A DNA stretch of 64,000 nucleotides from the NCBI GenBank assembly GCA_043819345.1, contig JBDREX010000053.1, forward strand, positions 9,602 through 73,601, in the 5' to 3' direction. The stretch comes from CAYRDK01 sp043819345. GTDB taxonomy: Bacteria; Omnitrophota; Gorgyraeia; Velamenicoccales; Velamenicoccaceae. Both the position numbers and the translations under genes were made by a program. The notes beneath the pieces are model-generated. The model was not told the DNA's origin, searched no databases, and worked only from the letters and a program-made list of their open reading frames with translations. Position 1 is the stretch's first letter, and each line of letters begins with the position of its first letter. Positions 1 through 9,312 of this stretch are shown one piece after another.

Positions 1-1
1 A

Positions 2-2728
2 TTAGAAGAAACAGATAATAATCTGTTGCGTGTCAACGATATTTTAACAGAAGTAAAACGACAGATTGGCTCTATAGAAAGACAAGCCAATAAAGCACGC
101 AAATATAAAGAAATTTTTGACAAACTGAAAGATCTTGAAATTAAATATTCCAGCTATGAATTAAAAACGCTCTCCGAAGAACTTAGTTTAACGAGTGAAA
201 TGCTTAAAAATGCGCAGGCTGAAGAACTAAAGATTAGCCAGGAACTCCAAGCATTTGATAGCAAGCTCATAAATCAACAAAGGGAACTTCAAGAGCTTGA
301 TGCCAAGCACTCAGAACTAAAAAACGAAATCACCTGGCTTGAAAACAACAACGAAAGAAACAGGCAGCACATCAACCTCAATCAAGATAGAATTGTTGAC
401 CTAGAAAATCATACACGTATTCTTGGAAGCCAAAAAGAACAACTGAAAGAAAAAATAGAAAACCACGAAAAATCTGTTAAAGACTTGTCAGACCAGCTCG
501 TTAATCTTGCTGAAACGAATTTAAGAAAAGAAAATGACCTGCGAGAAAAAGAAGATAAATTTAATGCCCTTATTCAAGAAATAGAGAATCTTACTAATGA
601 ATGCAAATCATTAAAACAAAGAGTTTTTGATATCAGCATGACTGAAACTCAAGCAAATAATGAGCTTAATGAAATTAACTCATCTCTGCACACAGACTTA
701 AGCCGCTTGCGCCGCCTTGAAACAGAAAAAATTAAAACAGAGGAAGAAAACCATGAGCTTCTCAAAAATATAGAAGAAGTCATCGGTACAATATCTGCAC
801 AGAAAGATATTATCAAATCTCTGACTGAAAAAATTAACGCCTTAAAAAATGAACTGTCCGAATCACGAAACGCGCTAAAAGAAACGGAAGAAACGCTAAG
901 AAAACTGGACAACGAAAAAGTCAGCCTACATTCACAAATAGAATTTTTAAAGACGCTAAAAAGCAGGTACGACAGCATACCCGATGCCGAAGACGGCATA
1001 CTTGAAATAAGCAAATTGCCACAAGAAAACATTTCAGGCATAATTGCCCATGCCAAAGAAACACATTTTAATGAAGAAAGCCAAAAATTCAGGATTACCT
1101 GTGAACTAAAGTTCATCTCATTTGACTTGGAAAAATTGAGTGAGCGCATTGAGGAAATTGAAAGAGAAACAGAAGGGCTCGCTGCCAAAAAATCTGAAAA
1201 AGAAATTCTTATCGCACAAATCTCAGAAAATCTTCAAATTCAGGAAAATCAGGCCCAAGAAGAAAGAATCGCCCTCTCTAATAAAGAAGCGATCCGTCTC
1301 AATCTTGATGAAAATGCAAAGAGGATCAGCGATGAACTTTCTGTAATAGGTATTGAAATTTCAGAAATTAATGAAAATATAGCGAACGAGCGGCAAAAAG
1401 AAGAGAGATTAAAGAACGAACTCACTAATATCAAACAGGAAAATGCTCAAATAGATACAAAAATCCATGAAAATAATAATAAAATTAATGAGGATATTCC
1501 TCAAAAGGAAAATCTCCTTGTTGAAATTACTCAACTTAAAACAGAATTAAACAATCAGAAATCCAAAGAAGACTCGCTCCAAAACAGCTTAAATTTTTTT
1601 AGGGAAACACTGACACAGGATCATGCGAGCTTAGGTTTAAACGAAAAAGAAATATCTGAATCTCTTAAAAAAATTGATGAACTTTCTGATGAAATACAAG
1701 GCCTTGAAACAAAAATTGAAGACAACGAAAGCGCTGTTGCTGAAAAAACAAATGAATTTAATAAGCTAAGCTCTATTCGTATTGAAGAGATTAACAGCAT
1801 TGATTTTACAAGAAAACAAATCATTGATTTGGAAGAAAAAGCTGACAAAATCAAAGAAGACCATCATCACTACCAGATGCAAGAGCAAGAGCTTAATTTT
1901 AAATTTAGTGGCATAAAAAACAGAATCCTGCAAACCTATGGCATAGATATAGAGAAAACACCTACCACTGAAGAAGAGCTCACCGGCATTAACATTCAGC
2001 TTATCAACGATGATATAAGCGCTTTAAAAGAAAAAGTGTCTTCCTTTGGCACCGTCAATCTTGTCGCAATCGAAGAGCTGGAAGAGCTAAAAAACCGGTA
2101 CGACTTCTTAAATCAACAGCAAAATGACCTCAATACCGCCAAAGACTCGCTTCAGAAAGCCATTATAAAAATTAACCGCACAACGCGCAAAATGTTTTTA
2201 GAAACCTTTCAAATGGTGGCAGAGGAATTCAAAAACTACTATAAACTGCTGTTTGGTGGAGGAGAGGCTAAACTCTATCTTCTAGACGAAGAAGACGTAT
2301 TAGAGTCAGGTATTGAAATAATCTGCAGGCCACCAGGTAAAAAACTACAAAATATTTCGCTTCTTTCCGGAGGAGAAAAAGCCTTGTCTGCCATCGCGCT
2401 TATCTTTGCCATTTTCAAAACAAAACCTTCTCCGTTTTGCGTCCTTGACGAAATCGATGCCGCGCTTGATGAGTCCAATATAGACCGCTTCAGCAGGATG
2501 CTATCTGATTTTTCGAAAACATCTCAGTTTATTGTTATTACACATAACAAAAAAACTATATCCCGATCAAATGTTATCTATGGTATTACCATGGAGCAGT
2601 CCGGTATGTCAAAAATCGTTTCTGTTAAACTGCATGAAACACCGTCTGCCAACGCTCTACCCCTGTCTCATCATCAAAGGATCAATGATTCAGCTGCACA
2701 AGAACAAGAGAGCGATCCTGTCCATTAA
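2..2728 (+). CDS. smc: Chromosome segregation ATPase SMC, C-terminal part (5' end outside window)
   Basis: The reading frame is already open at base 2; a TTG at 26 is internal, because the residues before it (LEETDNNLLRVNDIL) match the family just after the N-terminal ATPase lobe. Long coiled coils fill roughly residues 20-320 and 375-700 of the visible part. The C-terminal head has the ABC signature LLSGGEKALSA (DNA about 2361) and Walker B CVLDEIDAALDE followed by an H-loop region (VITHNK). SMC organises and segregates the chromosome with ScpA and ScpB; scpB lies at 16834 here, scpA is not in the window. Odd feature: between the two coils only about 50 residues remain (DNA about 961-1120) where a hinge of roughly 160-170 residues is usual. 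Coil lengths are normal, so the loss is confined to the hinge. Identity is certain; hinge behaviour is inference. Confidence 0.95.
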   Translation, partial: LEETDNNLLRVNDILTEVKRQIGSIERQANKARKYKEIFDKLKDLEIKYSSYELKTLSEELSLTSEMLKNAQAEELKISQELQAFDSKLINQQRELQELDAKHSELKNEITWLENNNERNRQHINLNQDRIVDLENHTRILGSQKEQLKEKIENHEKSVKDLSDQLVNLAETNLRKENDLREKEDKFNALIQEIENLTNECKSLKQRVFDISMTETQANNELNEINSSLHTDLSRLRRLETEKIKTEEENHELLKNIEEVIGTISAQKDIIKSLTEKINALKNELSESRNALKETEETLRKLDNEKVSLHSQIEFLKTLKSRYDSIPDAEDGILEISKLPQENISGIIAHAKETHFNEESQKFRITCELKFISFDLEKLSERIEEIERETEGLAAKKSEKEILIAQISENLQIQENQAQEERIALSNKEAIRLNLDENAKRISDELSVIGIEISEINENIANERQKEERLKNELTNIKQENAQIDTKIHENNNKINEDIPQKENLLVEITQLKTELNNQKSKEDSLQNSLNFFRETLTQDHASLGLNEKEISESLKKIDELSDEIQGLETKIEDNESAVAEKTNEFNKLSSIRIEEINSIDFTRKQIIDLEEKADKIKEDHHHYQMQEQELNFKFSGIKNRILQTYGIDIEKTPTTEEELTGINIQLINDDISALKEKVSSFGTVNLVAIEELEELKNRYDFLNQQQNDLNTAKDSLQKAIIKINRTTRKMFLETFQMVAEEFKNYYKLLFGGGEAKLYLLDEEDVLESGIEIICRPPGKKLQNISLLSGGEKALSAIALIFAIFKTKPSPFCVLDEIDAALDESNIDRFSRMLSDFSKTSQFIVITHNKKTISRSNVIYGITMEQSGMSKIVSVKLHETPSANALPLSHHQRINDSAAQEQESDPVH

Positions 2729-2861
2729 CTTATTCGATAACACCTGCTACTGGGGTTAACCCAACACCAAGACACGCCAAAACAAATCTGGCTCAACTAA
2801 AGTGACAACCGTTTCAGACATCATAATTGTAAAACAACGATATCAAATATATGGGTAATGA

Positions 2862-4064
2862 TCAGAATTGGGGCGGCAGAGGACTGTGTTCGTGGGCACT
2901 GCAAATACGATTTTTTCCACCAGCTTTAGCTCGGTATAAAGCCTCATCAGCCAAATGAATCAAATCGGATTTTTCATTGGCATCTGTAGGAAAGGATGCC
3001 AGACCCAAACTTACTGTAATTTTTTGAGAAGGCCGAGATACATCGTTTATAAAATCATATCCTGCAATACCGGTACGAATTTTTTCAGCAATGACGAGGG
3101 TGTCATCTCTGGAAGCATCAGGTAAAATAACAGCGAATTCTTCGCCACCATAACGACACACGCAATCTATTTTGCGCGATGAATCCAGCAAAATCTTTGA
3201 TATACCAATCAAAATATCGTCGCCTTTTTGGTGGCCCCAGGTATCATTATATTTCTTAAAGTTGTCGATATCTACCAAAATCAAACTCAGATACGTCATA
3301 TGATCTTTGGCCTGGCGCAACCGTCTGTCCAGCATAAACTGGAAATAACCGTGATTCCATAAGTCCGTCAGAGCATCTTTATGGGAACGCATCCGTGTAT
3401 GTTCGTAGAGCTTCGAATTTTCAATAGCTAAACCCGCCTGGTTGGCAAACATTGTTAAAACACGAATATCATCATCCGTAATAGCCCGTCTAGTAAAAAA
3501 ATTATCGGCAACAATCAAGCCAATACAATTATCTTTGGCTTTTAAGGGGACGATAACAAACTCATCTGAAATAAAAATATCAAACAGCGGATCTTTTGCG
3601 TGGCAGACAAAATCCTTTTTTTTAATATGCACTGCTTCAGCATCCCGGAATGCCTTACCGAGGATGCCGCAATGAGGCTCATGAATTGCAATCTTAAGAC
3701 TTTTGACATCATTGAAAAACTTTGATTCACTCAAACTTATTTTAGAATGAGCGTATGAATTGACCAAATCATCAAGATCCATTTTCTGATGATCAATTAA
3801 TCCCCAAATTCGCCTGGCCTCATCTCCGCTATCAGGCCCAATTCCAATAGTTCCTTCCAGAAAACTGCCTTGTTGGTCTGTCAACAAAAGCATAGCCCGG
3901 TTAAAACCGAGCCCGGAATGTGAAGTAACCCCTGTCAAAATAATAAAAAGGATCTCTTCTAATTCCAGCGTTTTATGCATGGCATTGGAGATCTCAAAAA
4001 GGGTAGACAGTTCCTGTTTGGCTCTTGTAAGCTGAGCCAATAATTCTTCATGATCCTTCATCAT
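2862..4064 (-). CDS. GAF-GGDEF diguanylate cyclase
   Basis: This 400-residue cytosolic protein has a short N-terminal coiled coil, a GAF domain (about 20-200) and a C-terminal GGDEF domain (about 225-390). The active-site motif is intact (GGEEF, in CRYGGEEFAVILPDA) and an RxxD inhibitory site (RKID) sits exactly five residues before it, so the enzyme should make c-di-GMP from two GTP and be subject to product inhibition. The GAF domain presumably senses an unknown ligand. It is the only protein gene on the minus strand and has its own promoter at 4116-4144. Two adjacent ATG codons (4064 and 4061) could serve as start; AAAGG lies upstream. Probable c-di-GMP receptors are encoded at 10418 and 11865, so a local signalling set is plausible, but no direct link is shown. 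Confidence 0.92.
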   Translation of the reverse strand: MMKDHEELLAQLTRAKQELSTLFEISNAMHKTLELEEILFIILTGVTSHSGLGFNRAMLLLTDQQGSFLEGTIGIGPDSGDEARRIWGLIDHQKMDLDDLVNSYAHSKISLSESKFFNDVKSLKIAIHEPHCGILGKAFRDAEAVHIKKKDFVCHAKDPLFDIFISDEFVIVPLKAKDNCIGLIVADNFFTRRAITDDDIRVLTMFANQAGLAIENSKLYEHTRMRSHKDALTDLWNHGYFQFMLDRRLRQAKDHMTYLSLILVDIDNFKKYNDTWGHQKGDDILIGISKILLDSSRKIDCVCRYGGEEFAVILPDASRDDTLVIAEKIRTGIAGYDFINDVSRPSQKITVSLGLASFPTDANEKSDLIHLADEALYRAKAGGKNRICSAHEHSPLPPQF

Positions 4065-4115
4065 TGAATTTTTAACCTTTCCGATTACCGGGCAAACCCA
4101 TATCTATATTTGTTA

Positions 4116-4144
4116 AATCTAACATATGTCCTCTATAAAGTCAA
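4116..4144 (-). promoter_or_regulatory. Probable sigma-70 promoter of the diguanylate cyclase gene
   Basis: On the minus strand TTGACT (4139-4144) is followed after 17 bases by TAGATT (4116-4121), and TG precedes the -10 hexamer by one base, giving an extended -10 element. It points at the GGDEF gene with a leader of about 45 bases. The 302-base gap 4065-4366 holds this promoter and the divergent one at 4262; I see no gene in it. Confidence 0.55.
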
Positions 4145-4261
4145 TATACCGATTATACCTCAATTACAAAGAATAAAACCAAAATTAGAATTATTAGAAA
4201 ACCACCTGTTTCATACCAACTATGAGTATATAATCCCTGGAATTTGTCAGAGAGCGCTACC

Positions 4262-4290
4262 TTGACATTACCATAGGAATATGTTATACT
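4262..4290 (+). promoter_or_regulatory. Strong sigma-70 promoter of the cvpA-NIF3-dnaG-rpoD operon
   Basis: Perfect TTGACA (4262-4267), a 17-base spacer and TATACT (4285-4290), with TG at 4282-4283 as extended -10. This is close to the housekeeping consensus and lies about 70 bases before cvpA. It is the best candidate for driving the macromolecular-synthesis operon that contains the primase and the main sigma factor. Confidence 0.8.
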
Positions 4291-4366
4291 TACAAAAATT
4301 TGGTAAAGCTGTCTTTTTTTTCTTATTGATTTTTTATAACTTTTTTGTTCACAACTAATTACAATT

Positions 4367-4933
4367 ATGCTATCAAAATATGTCGTTGGAATTAACTGGG
4401 TAGATTTTCTAATCATTGGCATCATTTTAAGAATGTGCTACATTGGCCTACGCACCGGCATTGGTATAGAGTTTTTTAAGCTGCTAGGGCTTTGGCTGGC
4501 AACCATGATAACGTTCCAGCTCTACAGCACGCCACTAGCCGACATGCTTCATGAAAAACTACCTGCTCTGCCCATTGACGCAGCAGATGTTTTTGTCTTC
4601 GTCAGCCTCTTGACTATCACGATACTTGTTGTACGAATGATTAGAGAATCTTTTTTTCTGCTTGTTAAATTAGATGAGCAAAATACGGCTAGCAAATGGG
4701 GTGGGCTTGTTATGGGATTTATACGCGGCGTATGGATCGCCAGCCTGGCGCTCATGATCATGACTATTTCTACTATGCAATACCTTGAAACAAGTGCAAA
4801 ATCTTCCCTATTTGGGCATCGTTTTATCAATATCGCTCCACAGATATATGAAGTTAGCCACAGAATAATCATTTCAAAATTATTTCCTAAAACAGATATC
4901 AATGATCAAGTTTTTCAGGTTATTGATCGCTAG
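4367..4933 (+). CDS. CvpA-family inner-membrane protein
   Basis: A 188-residue protein with four predicted membrane segments (about 10-30, 33-52, 68-88 and 105-130) and the start typical of the CvpA family (WVDFLIIGIILRMCYIGLRTG). Family members are inner-membrane proteins linked to colicin V production, envelope stress tolerance and, in some lineages, surface phenotypes; the biochemical role is not settled. It is the first gene after the strong promoter at 4262 and is followed 45 bases later by the NIF3-like gene. No clear Shine-Dalgarno sequence is visible before this ATG. Family assignment is fairly secure; function is unknown. Confidence 0.75.
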   Translation: MLSKYVVGINWVDFLIIGIILRMCYIGLRTGIGIEFFKLLGLWLATMITFQLYSTPLADMLHEKLPALPIDAADVFVFVSLLTITILVVRMIRESFFLLVKLDEQNTASKWGGLVMGFIRGVWIASLALMIMTISTMQYLETSAKSSLFGHRFINIAPQIYEVSHRIIISKLFPKTDINDQVFQVIDR

Positions 4934-4978
4934 ACATTTTATTAAAATACCAGATTCTTTCAAAATGGGAGACCTTGT

Positions 4979-5941
4979 ATGAAATTAAAAGACATGTATG
5001 AACGTATTGTACGAGAGGGTATGGCTGCCGACCCGAGGGGGCTTAAGCAAGCAGAAGATGATTTAAAAAATAACAAAACTCTCTATGAACAAATGTCTAA
5101 GGATAAAAAAGAATTTTTCGATAAAGAAGCACTTAAAAACCCCTATAGCGACACCAGAATCCTCAATGGGGCAGATGAAAAAGAAATCAAGACAACAATG
5201 GTCGGCATTGATATAGAAACTCCCGAATTATTGCTTATTGATAAACTTAATAGTTCCCTTGGCGCAAAAGAGAAGATTGACCTAGCTTTTTCACATCATC
5301 CGCAGGGAGCCGCATATGCGCATTTTTATGAAGTTATGTCTATGCAAGCCGATATTTTCCATCACATAGGAGTACCCATTAATATTTGCGAAGGACTCGT
5401 CCAGGAACGCAAACAACAAGTTGCCAGGCGTATTCATGCAGCTAACCATTTCCGCTCAATAGATGCTGCCAGGCTGCTTAATATCGCGTTTCTATGTGCG
5501 CACACACCTGCAGACAATCATGTCGTCAGCTACCTAACTAAAACGATGGAAGAAAAAGCTCCTAAAACACTGAGCGATATCATAAAAATCTTGAACTCCA
5601 TTGAAGAATACCAAATTGCAAAAAAACAATTTTCGGGACCTCAGATTTTAATGGGATCCCCACAAAACCGATGTGGAAAGATTTTTGTTGATATGACAGG
5701 TGGAACCGAAGGGCCAAAAGAAATGATCAGCAATCTGGCTCAAGCGGGTGTGGGCACCATTATAGGCATGCATATGAGCGAAGAGCACTACCATAAAATT
5801 AAAGATAAGCATATTAACGTTATTATAGCTGGGCACATAGCTTCGGACACACTAGGAATGAATCTTCTTTTAGACAAACTGGAAAAAGGATCTAAGATGA
5901 AAATTTTAACGTGTTCCGGCTTTAAAAGAATTAAAAGATAG
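4979..5941 (+). CDS. NIF3-family (YbgI/YqfO-like) metal-binding protein
   Basis: A 320-residue protein with NIF3-family metal-site features: SHHPQG near residue 104, CAHTPADN near 178 and GHIASDTLG near 285, which would supply the His and Asp ligands of a dinuclear metal centre. The family is widespread but its reaction is unsettled; some members are annotated as GTP cyclohydrolase 1 type 2 homologues without firm proof. The first 75 residues form a charged helical extension before the fold. GGGAGA lies upstream of the start. In some bacteria NIF3 genes lie near dnaG-rpoD, and here the gene ends four bases before dnaG, so it belongs to that operon. Confidence 0.75.
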   Translation: MKLKDMYERIVREGMAADPRGLKQAEDDLKNNKTLYEQMSKDKKEFFDKEALKNPYSDTRILNGADEKEIKTTMVGIDIETPELLLIDKLNSSLGAKEKIDLAFSHHPQGAAYAHFYEVMSMQADIFHHIGVPINICEGLVQERKQQVARRIHAANHFRSIDAARLLNIAFLCAHTPADNHVVSYLTKTMEEKAPKTLSDIIKILNSIEEYQIAKKQFSGPQILMGSPQNRCGKIFVDMTGGTEGPKEMISNLAQAGVGTIIGMHMSEEHYHKIKDKHINVIIAGHIASDTLGMNLLLDKLEKGSKMKILTCSGFKRIKR

Positions 5942-5944
5942 AAT

Positions 5945-7747
5945 ATGAATAAAATATTTTCTGAGTCGGTCATTAATGAGATTCTTGACCGGAGCAATAT
6001 TGTTGACTTGATTTCTTCTTATTTGCCTCTTAAAAGAGTCGGAAGAAGTTATAAGGCACCGTGTCCTTTTCATCCTGAGAAAACCCCATCTTTTATTGTC
6101 AGCCTTGAAAAACAGATTTTTCATTGTTTTGGATGCGGCATTGGAGGCAATGCGATTACGTTCATCATGCAATATGAAAAGATGAACTTTCGAGAGGCGC
6201 TTGAAGTCTTAGCCCAAAGAAGCGGAATCCCTCTTCCTGCGCCAGAAATGACATCACAGCAAAAATCAAAAGAAGATTATAAAAAAAATATTTACACAAT
6301 TTGTGAACATGCTTGTCATTTTTTTCATAAAAATTTATTTAACACGCAAGAAGCCAATAACGCGAGGCTCTACCTAAACAACAGGGGCATTTCAAAAAAA
6401 ACCGCTCAAGATTTTAAGCTCGGCTTTGCCATGCCAGATTGGTCCGCCTTGATAGACCATCTTAAAACAAAAGGCATTCAGCTTTCCATGATTGAGAAAA
6501 CAGGCCTGAGTATTTCAAAAGAAAGCGGTGGATTCTATGACCGCTTTCGCAATAGAATCATGTTTCCTATTACGGATATTAAGGACCAAATTATTGGTTT
6601 TGGTGGCCGTGTCCTTGACCAAACGCTACCAAAATATGTTAACTCCCCGGAAACACAGATCTACTCAAAAGGAAAAAATCTCTTTGGCCTCCATGTTGCC
6701 AAAGAACATATAAGAAAGGCCGATTGCGCCATTGTTGTAGAAGGCTATCTTGATATGATTATCCCGTTTGACGCAGGAATAAAAAATATCATTGCTTCTC
6801 TGGGAACCGCTTTAACAATAGACCAAATCCGCCTAATCAAGCGCTATACAAATAATATCACCATGCTCTACGATGCTGATCTGGCGGGTCAAATTGCCAC
6901 CTTACGGACATTCGAGCTGTTTTTAGAAGAAGACATGAATGCCACCATCGCCTCGTTACCTAAAGGGCATGACCCTGACTCTTTTCTACGCCAATTCGGG
7001 AAAGAGGAATTTTTGAAACTAATTGAAAATGCCCAGTCTATTTTCGACTATAAACTACAATATTTATGCGAAAAGCACAACCCCGGCACAAGTGTTGGCA
7101 AAAAAGAGATCATCTTAGACATTTTGCCCATGATAAAAAAATTTCATAGCCATACGTTAAGATCCGAATATATCAGAAAAACATCTCAAAAGCTTGATGT
7201 AGACGAAAAAGCGCTATTTGAAGATTTAAAAAATACTACCGCAAACACAGGTGAGACGCAAAGACCTGACAGCATCGCTATTTCAAACTATCAATTAACA
7301 GAAATACCTATTACTGAAAGAATGCTCGTCAAGCTCATGTTAGAAGAAATGCATCTCATCGATCAACTGAGAACCATTATTGAGCCATCAGATTTTTTGG
7401 CGGAACCTCTAAGAAAAATTGTCGAATTCATTTTTAACTTTTTTTCAGAAGGCAAAATATATAAGCCTAACATTCTCATGAACTATCTTGGCGATGATAA
7501 AGCTATTACGCTTATCTCAGAATTAACAGCGCTTGAAATTCATGACGGAGCAAACAGAGAAAAGCTCATAGAAGATTGCGTCAAACGCTTAAAAAAAGAT
7601 AAAATTAATCACCTGTGTGAAGACATGCAAAAACAAATCCAAACCGCTCAAAAAATCGGCGATGAAAAGATTTTAAATCAATTAATTTCGCAATATAGCA
7701 GCCTTCTTAAACAAAGGAGTCAAGTTTATGGAAAAACCTGTAATTAA
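5945..7747 (+). CDS. dnaG: DNA primase
   Basis: A 600-residue primase that lays RNA primers at the replication fork. The N-terminal CHC2 zinc finger is complete (Cys40, His43, Cys61, Cys64). The Toprim core follows at about 250-340 with VVEGYLDM (catalytic Glu) and YDADLAG (metal-binding Asp pair). A C-terminal helical region (about 430-590) should be the DnaB-helicase interaction domain. Length is normal for the family. The gene overlaps the start of rpoD by 20 bases, the classic dnaG-rpoD arrangement of the macromolecular-synthesis operon; rpsU, which often leads that operon, is found separately at 38357. Confidence 0.97.
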   Translation: MNKIFSESVINEILDRSNIVDLISSYLPLKRVGRSYKAPCPFHPEKTPSFIVSLEKQIFHCFGCGIGGNAITFIMQYEKMNFREALEVLAQRSGIPLPAPEMTSQQKSKEDYKKNIYTICEHACHFFHKNLFNTQEANNARLYLNNRGISKKTAQDFKLGFAMPDWSALIDHLKTKGIQLSMIEKTGLSISKESGGFYDRFRNRIMFPITDIKDQIIGFGGRVLDQTLPKYVNSPETQIYSKGKNLFGLHVAKEHIRKADCAIVVEGYLDMIIPFDAGIKNIIASLGTALTIDQIRLIKRYTNNITMLYDADLAGQIATLRTFELFLEEDMNATIASLPKGHDPDSFLRQFGKEEFLKLIENAQSIFDYKLQYLCEKHNPGTSVGKKEIILDILPMIKKFHSHTLRSEYIRKTSQKLDVDEKALFEDLKNTTANTGETQRPDSIAISNYQLTEIPITERMLVKLMLEEMHLIDQLRTIIEPSDFLAEPLRKIVEFIFNFFSEGKIYKPNILMNYLGDDKAITLISELTALEIHDGANREKLIEDCVKRLKKDKINHLCEDMQKQIQTAQKIGDEKILNQLISQYSSLLKQRSQVYGKTCN

Positions 7748-9284
7748 AAAAAGTCTGGAAAAACTGATCGCTATTGGAAAGAAAAAAGGATACCTCACTT
7801 ATGATGAGATTAACGATGTTTTGCCTGAAGATATCGTTTCCAGTGACGAGATTGATGAAATTTTTGAACAGTTAAACCAGGAAGATATCCAAATAGTTGA
7901 CAACGAACTCAACGAAGAAAAGCTGGAAGACATTTCAAAGCTGGAAGAACAAAAAGACTCAGAAAAAGTTGAAGACAAACTTCTGCCATTAGATGATCCG
8001 GTCAAGATGTACCTCAAACAGATGGGAAGAATCTCATTACTGTCCCGTGAAAACGAACTGCGGTTAGCTAAAAAGATAGAAGAGACTGAAAATAATTTCC
8101 GTCAATTGCTTCTTTCATCTAAATTCGTCAAACATGAAGTTGTCAACCTGCTTAAGAAAGTCCTCTCCAACGATATGCATATGGAAAATGTTGTCAAAGA
8201 GGACCTCACCATACCACGAGAAGTTACTTTAAAAAAATTCGCAAAAATGCTTAAAAAGCTCAGCAAAACAAAGAATGACAGCAAAATAGCTGCATTACTC
8301 GCTGAATTTAAACTAAATACTTCTGCTTTAGAAGATATTGCAACAGACATGAGCAGCATGATTAAGCAACATGATCAAACAGAAAAAGAAATCAAAAGAA
8401 TTAAAGAAAGAAAAAGCAAAGGCAATGTTAAAATCCTGCATTTAAAGAAAAAAAAGATTTTAAAAGACCTTGGCATGCCGATAAAAAAATTCAAAGGGCA
8501 GCTGAAACTTATCAAAATCAGATATGTACGATTTCAAAAAGCTAAAAAAACACTTGTCGAAGCCAATTTAAGGCTTGTTGTAAGCATCGCAAAAAGATAT
8601 ACCAACCGTGGATTATCCTTCTTGGACCTCATTCAGGAAGGCAATATTGGACTTATGCGAGCCGTTGAAAAATTCGAGTATCAAAGAGGCTATAAGTTCA
8701 GCACATATGCAACATGGTGGATCAGGCAAGCTATTACCCGTTCTATCGCCGACCAAGCAAGAACAATCCGAATCCCTGTCCATATGACAGAAACAATTAA
8801 CAAAATCATAAGGATCTCCAGAATATTTGTCCAAGAATATGGACGTGAACCAACGCCAGAAGAAATTGCAAAATCTATGCGCCTGCCGCAGGATAAAATA
8901 AAAAACATCTTGAAGATCGCGCAAGAACCAATTTCTTTGCAAACACCTATTGGAGACGAAGGAGATACACATTTTGGAGACTTTATAGAAGACAAGAAGG
9001 CTGTTTCACCCGCAAACGCAACAGTGCACGTCATGTTAAAAGACGAAATGAATGCGGCTCTTGACACATTAACAGAAAGAGAGAAAAAAATCCTTATGCT
9101 TAGATTCGGCATTGCCGATGGCTCCGCAAAAACACTGGAAGAAGTCGGCAATGTTTTTAAAGTCACCAGGGAACGCGTGAGGCAAATAGAAGCAAAGGCC
9201 TTAAGGAAATTACGACATCCAACGCGATCAAGAAAACTCAGGACTTTTCTTGATATGACATTAGCACACGAAAGAGAATATTAA
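7728..9284 (+). CDS. rpoD: Primary sigma factor (sigma-70)
   Basis: A 518-residue housekeeping sigma factor. Region 1.1 is present (residues about 5-60), region 1.2 begins at DDPVKMYLKQMG, region 2 carries the invariant stretch around FLDLIQEGNIGLMRA and YATWWIRQAITR, and region 4 ends with the helix-turn-helix VTRERVRQIEAKALRKLR. Region 3.0 keeps the His and Glu of VHMTETINK that in E. coli contact the extended -10 TG, which fits the many extended -10 promoters in this window. A Lys-rich, poorly conserved insert separates regions 1.2 and 2. The start overlaps dnaG by 20 bases and is preceded by AAAGGAG. Confidence 0.97.
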   Translation: MEKPVIKKSLEKLIAIGKKKGYLTYDEINDVLPEDIVSSDEIDEIFEQLNQEDIQIVDNELNEEKLEDISKLEEQKDSEKVEDKLLPLDDPVKMYLKQMGRISLLSRENELRLAKKIEETENNFRQLLLSSKFVKHEVVNLLKKVLSNDMHMENVVKEDLTIPREVTLKKFAKMLKKLSKTKNDSKIAALLAEFKLNTSALEDIATDMSSMIKQHDQTEKEIKRIKERKSKGNVKILHLKKKKILKDLGMPIKKFKGQLKLIKIRYVRFQKAKKTLVEANLRLVVSIAKRYTNRGLSFLDLIQEGNIGLMRAVEKFEYQRGYKFSTYATWWIRQAITRSIADQARTIRIPVHMTETINKIIRISRIFVQEYGREPTPEEIAKSMRLPQDKIKNILKIAQEPISLQTPIGDEGDTHFGDFIEDKKAVSPANATVHVMLKDEMNAALDTLTEREKKILMLRFGIADGSAKTLEEVGNVFKVTRERVRQIEAKALRKLRHPTRSRKLRTFLDMTLAHEREY

Positions 9285-9312
9285 ACACAGTTTATAAAAT
9301 AGTCCTATTCGC

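Noticed and set aside
2745..2765. GGGTTAACCC palindrome after smc
   Set aside because: Short, without U tract, and expected by chance; not enough for a terminator or operator call.
4153..4425. A 90-codon minus-strand frame between the GGDEF gene and cvpA
   Set aside because: It covers the strong + strand promoter and the start of cvpA and has no family features.
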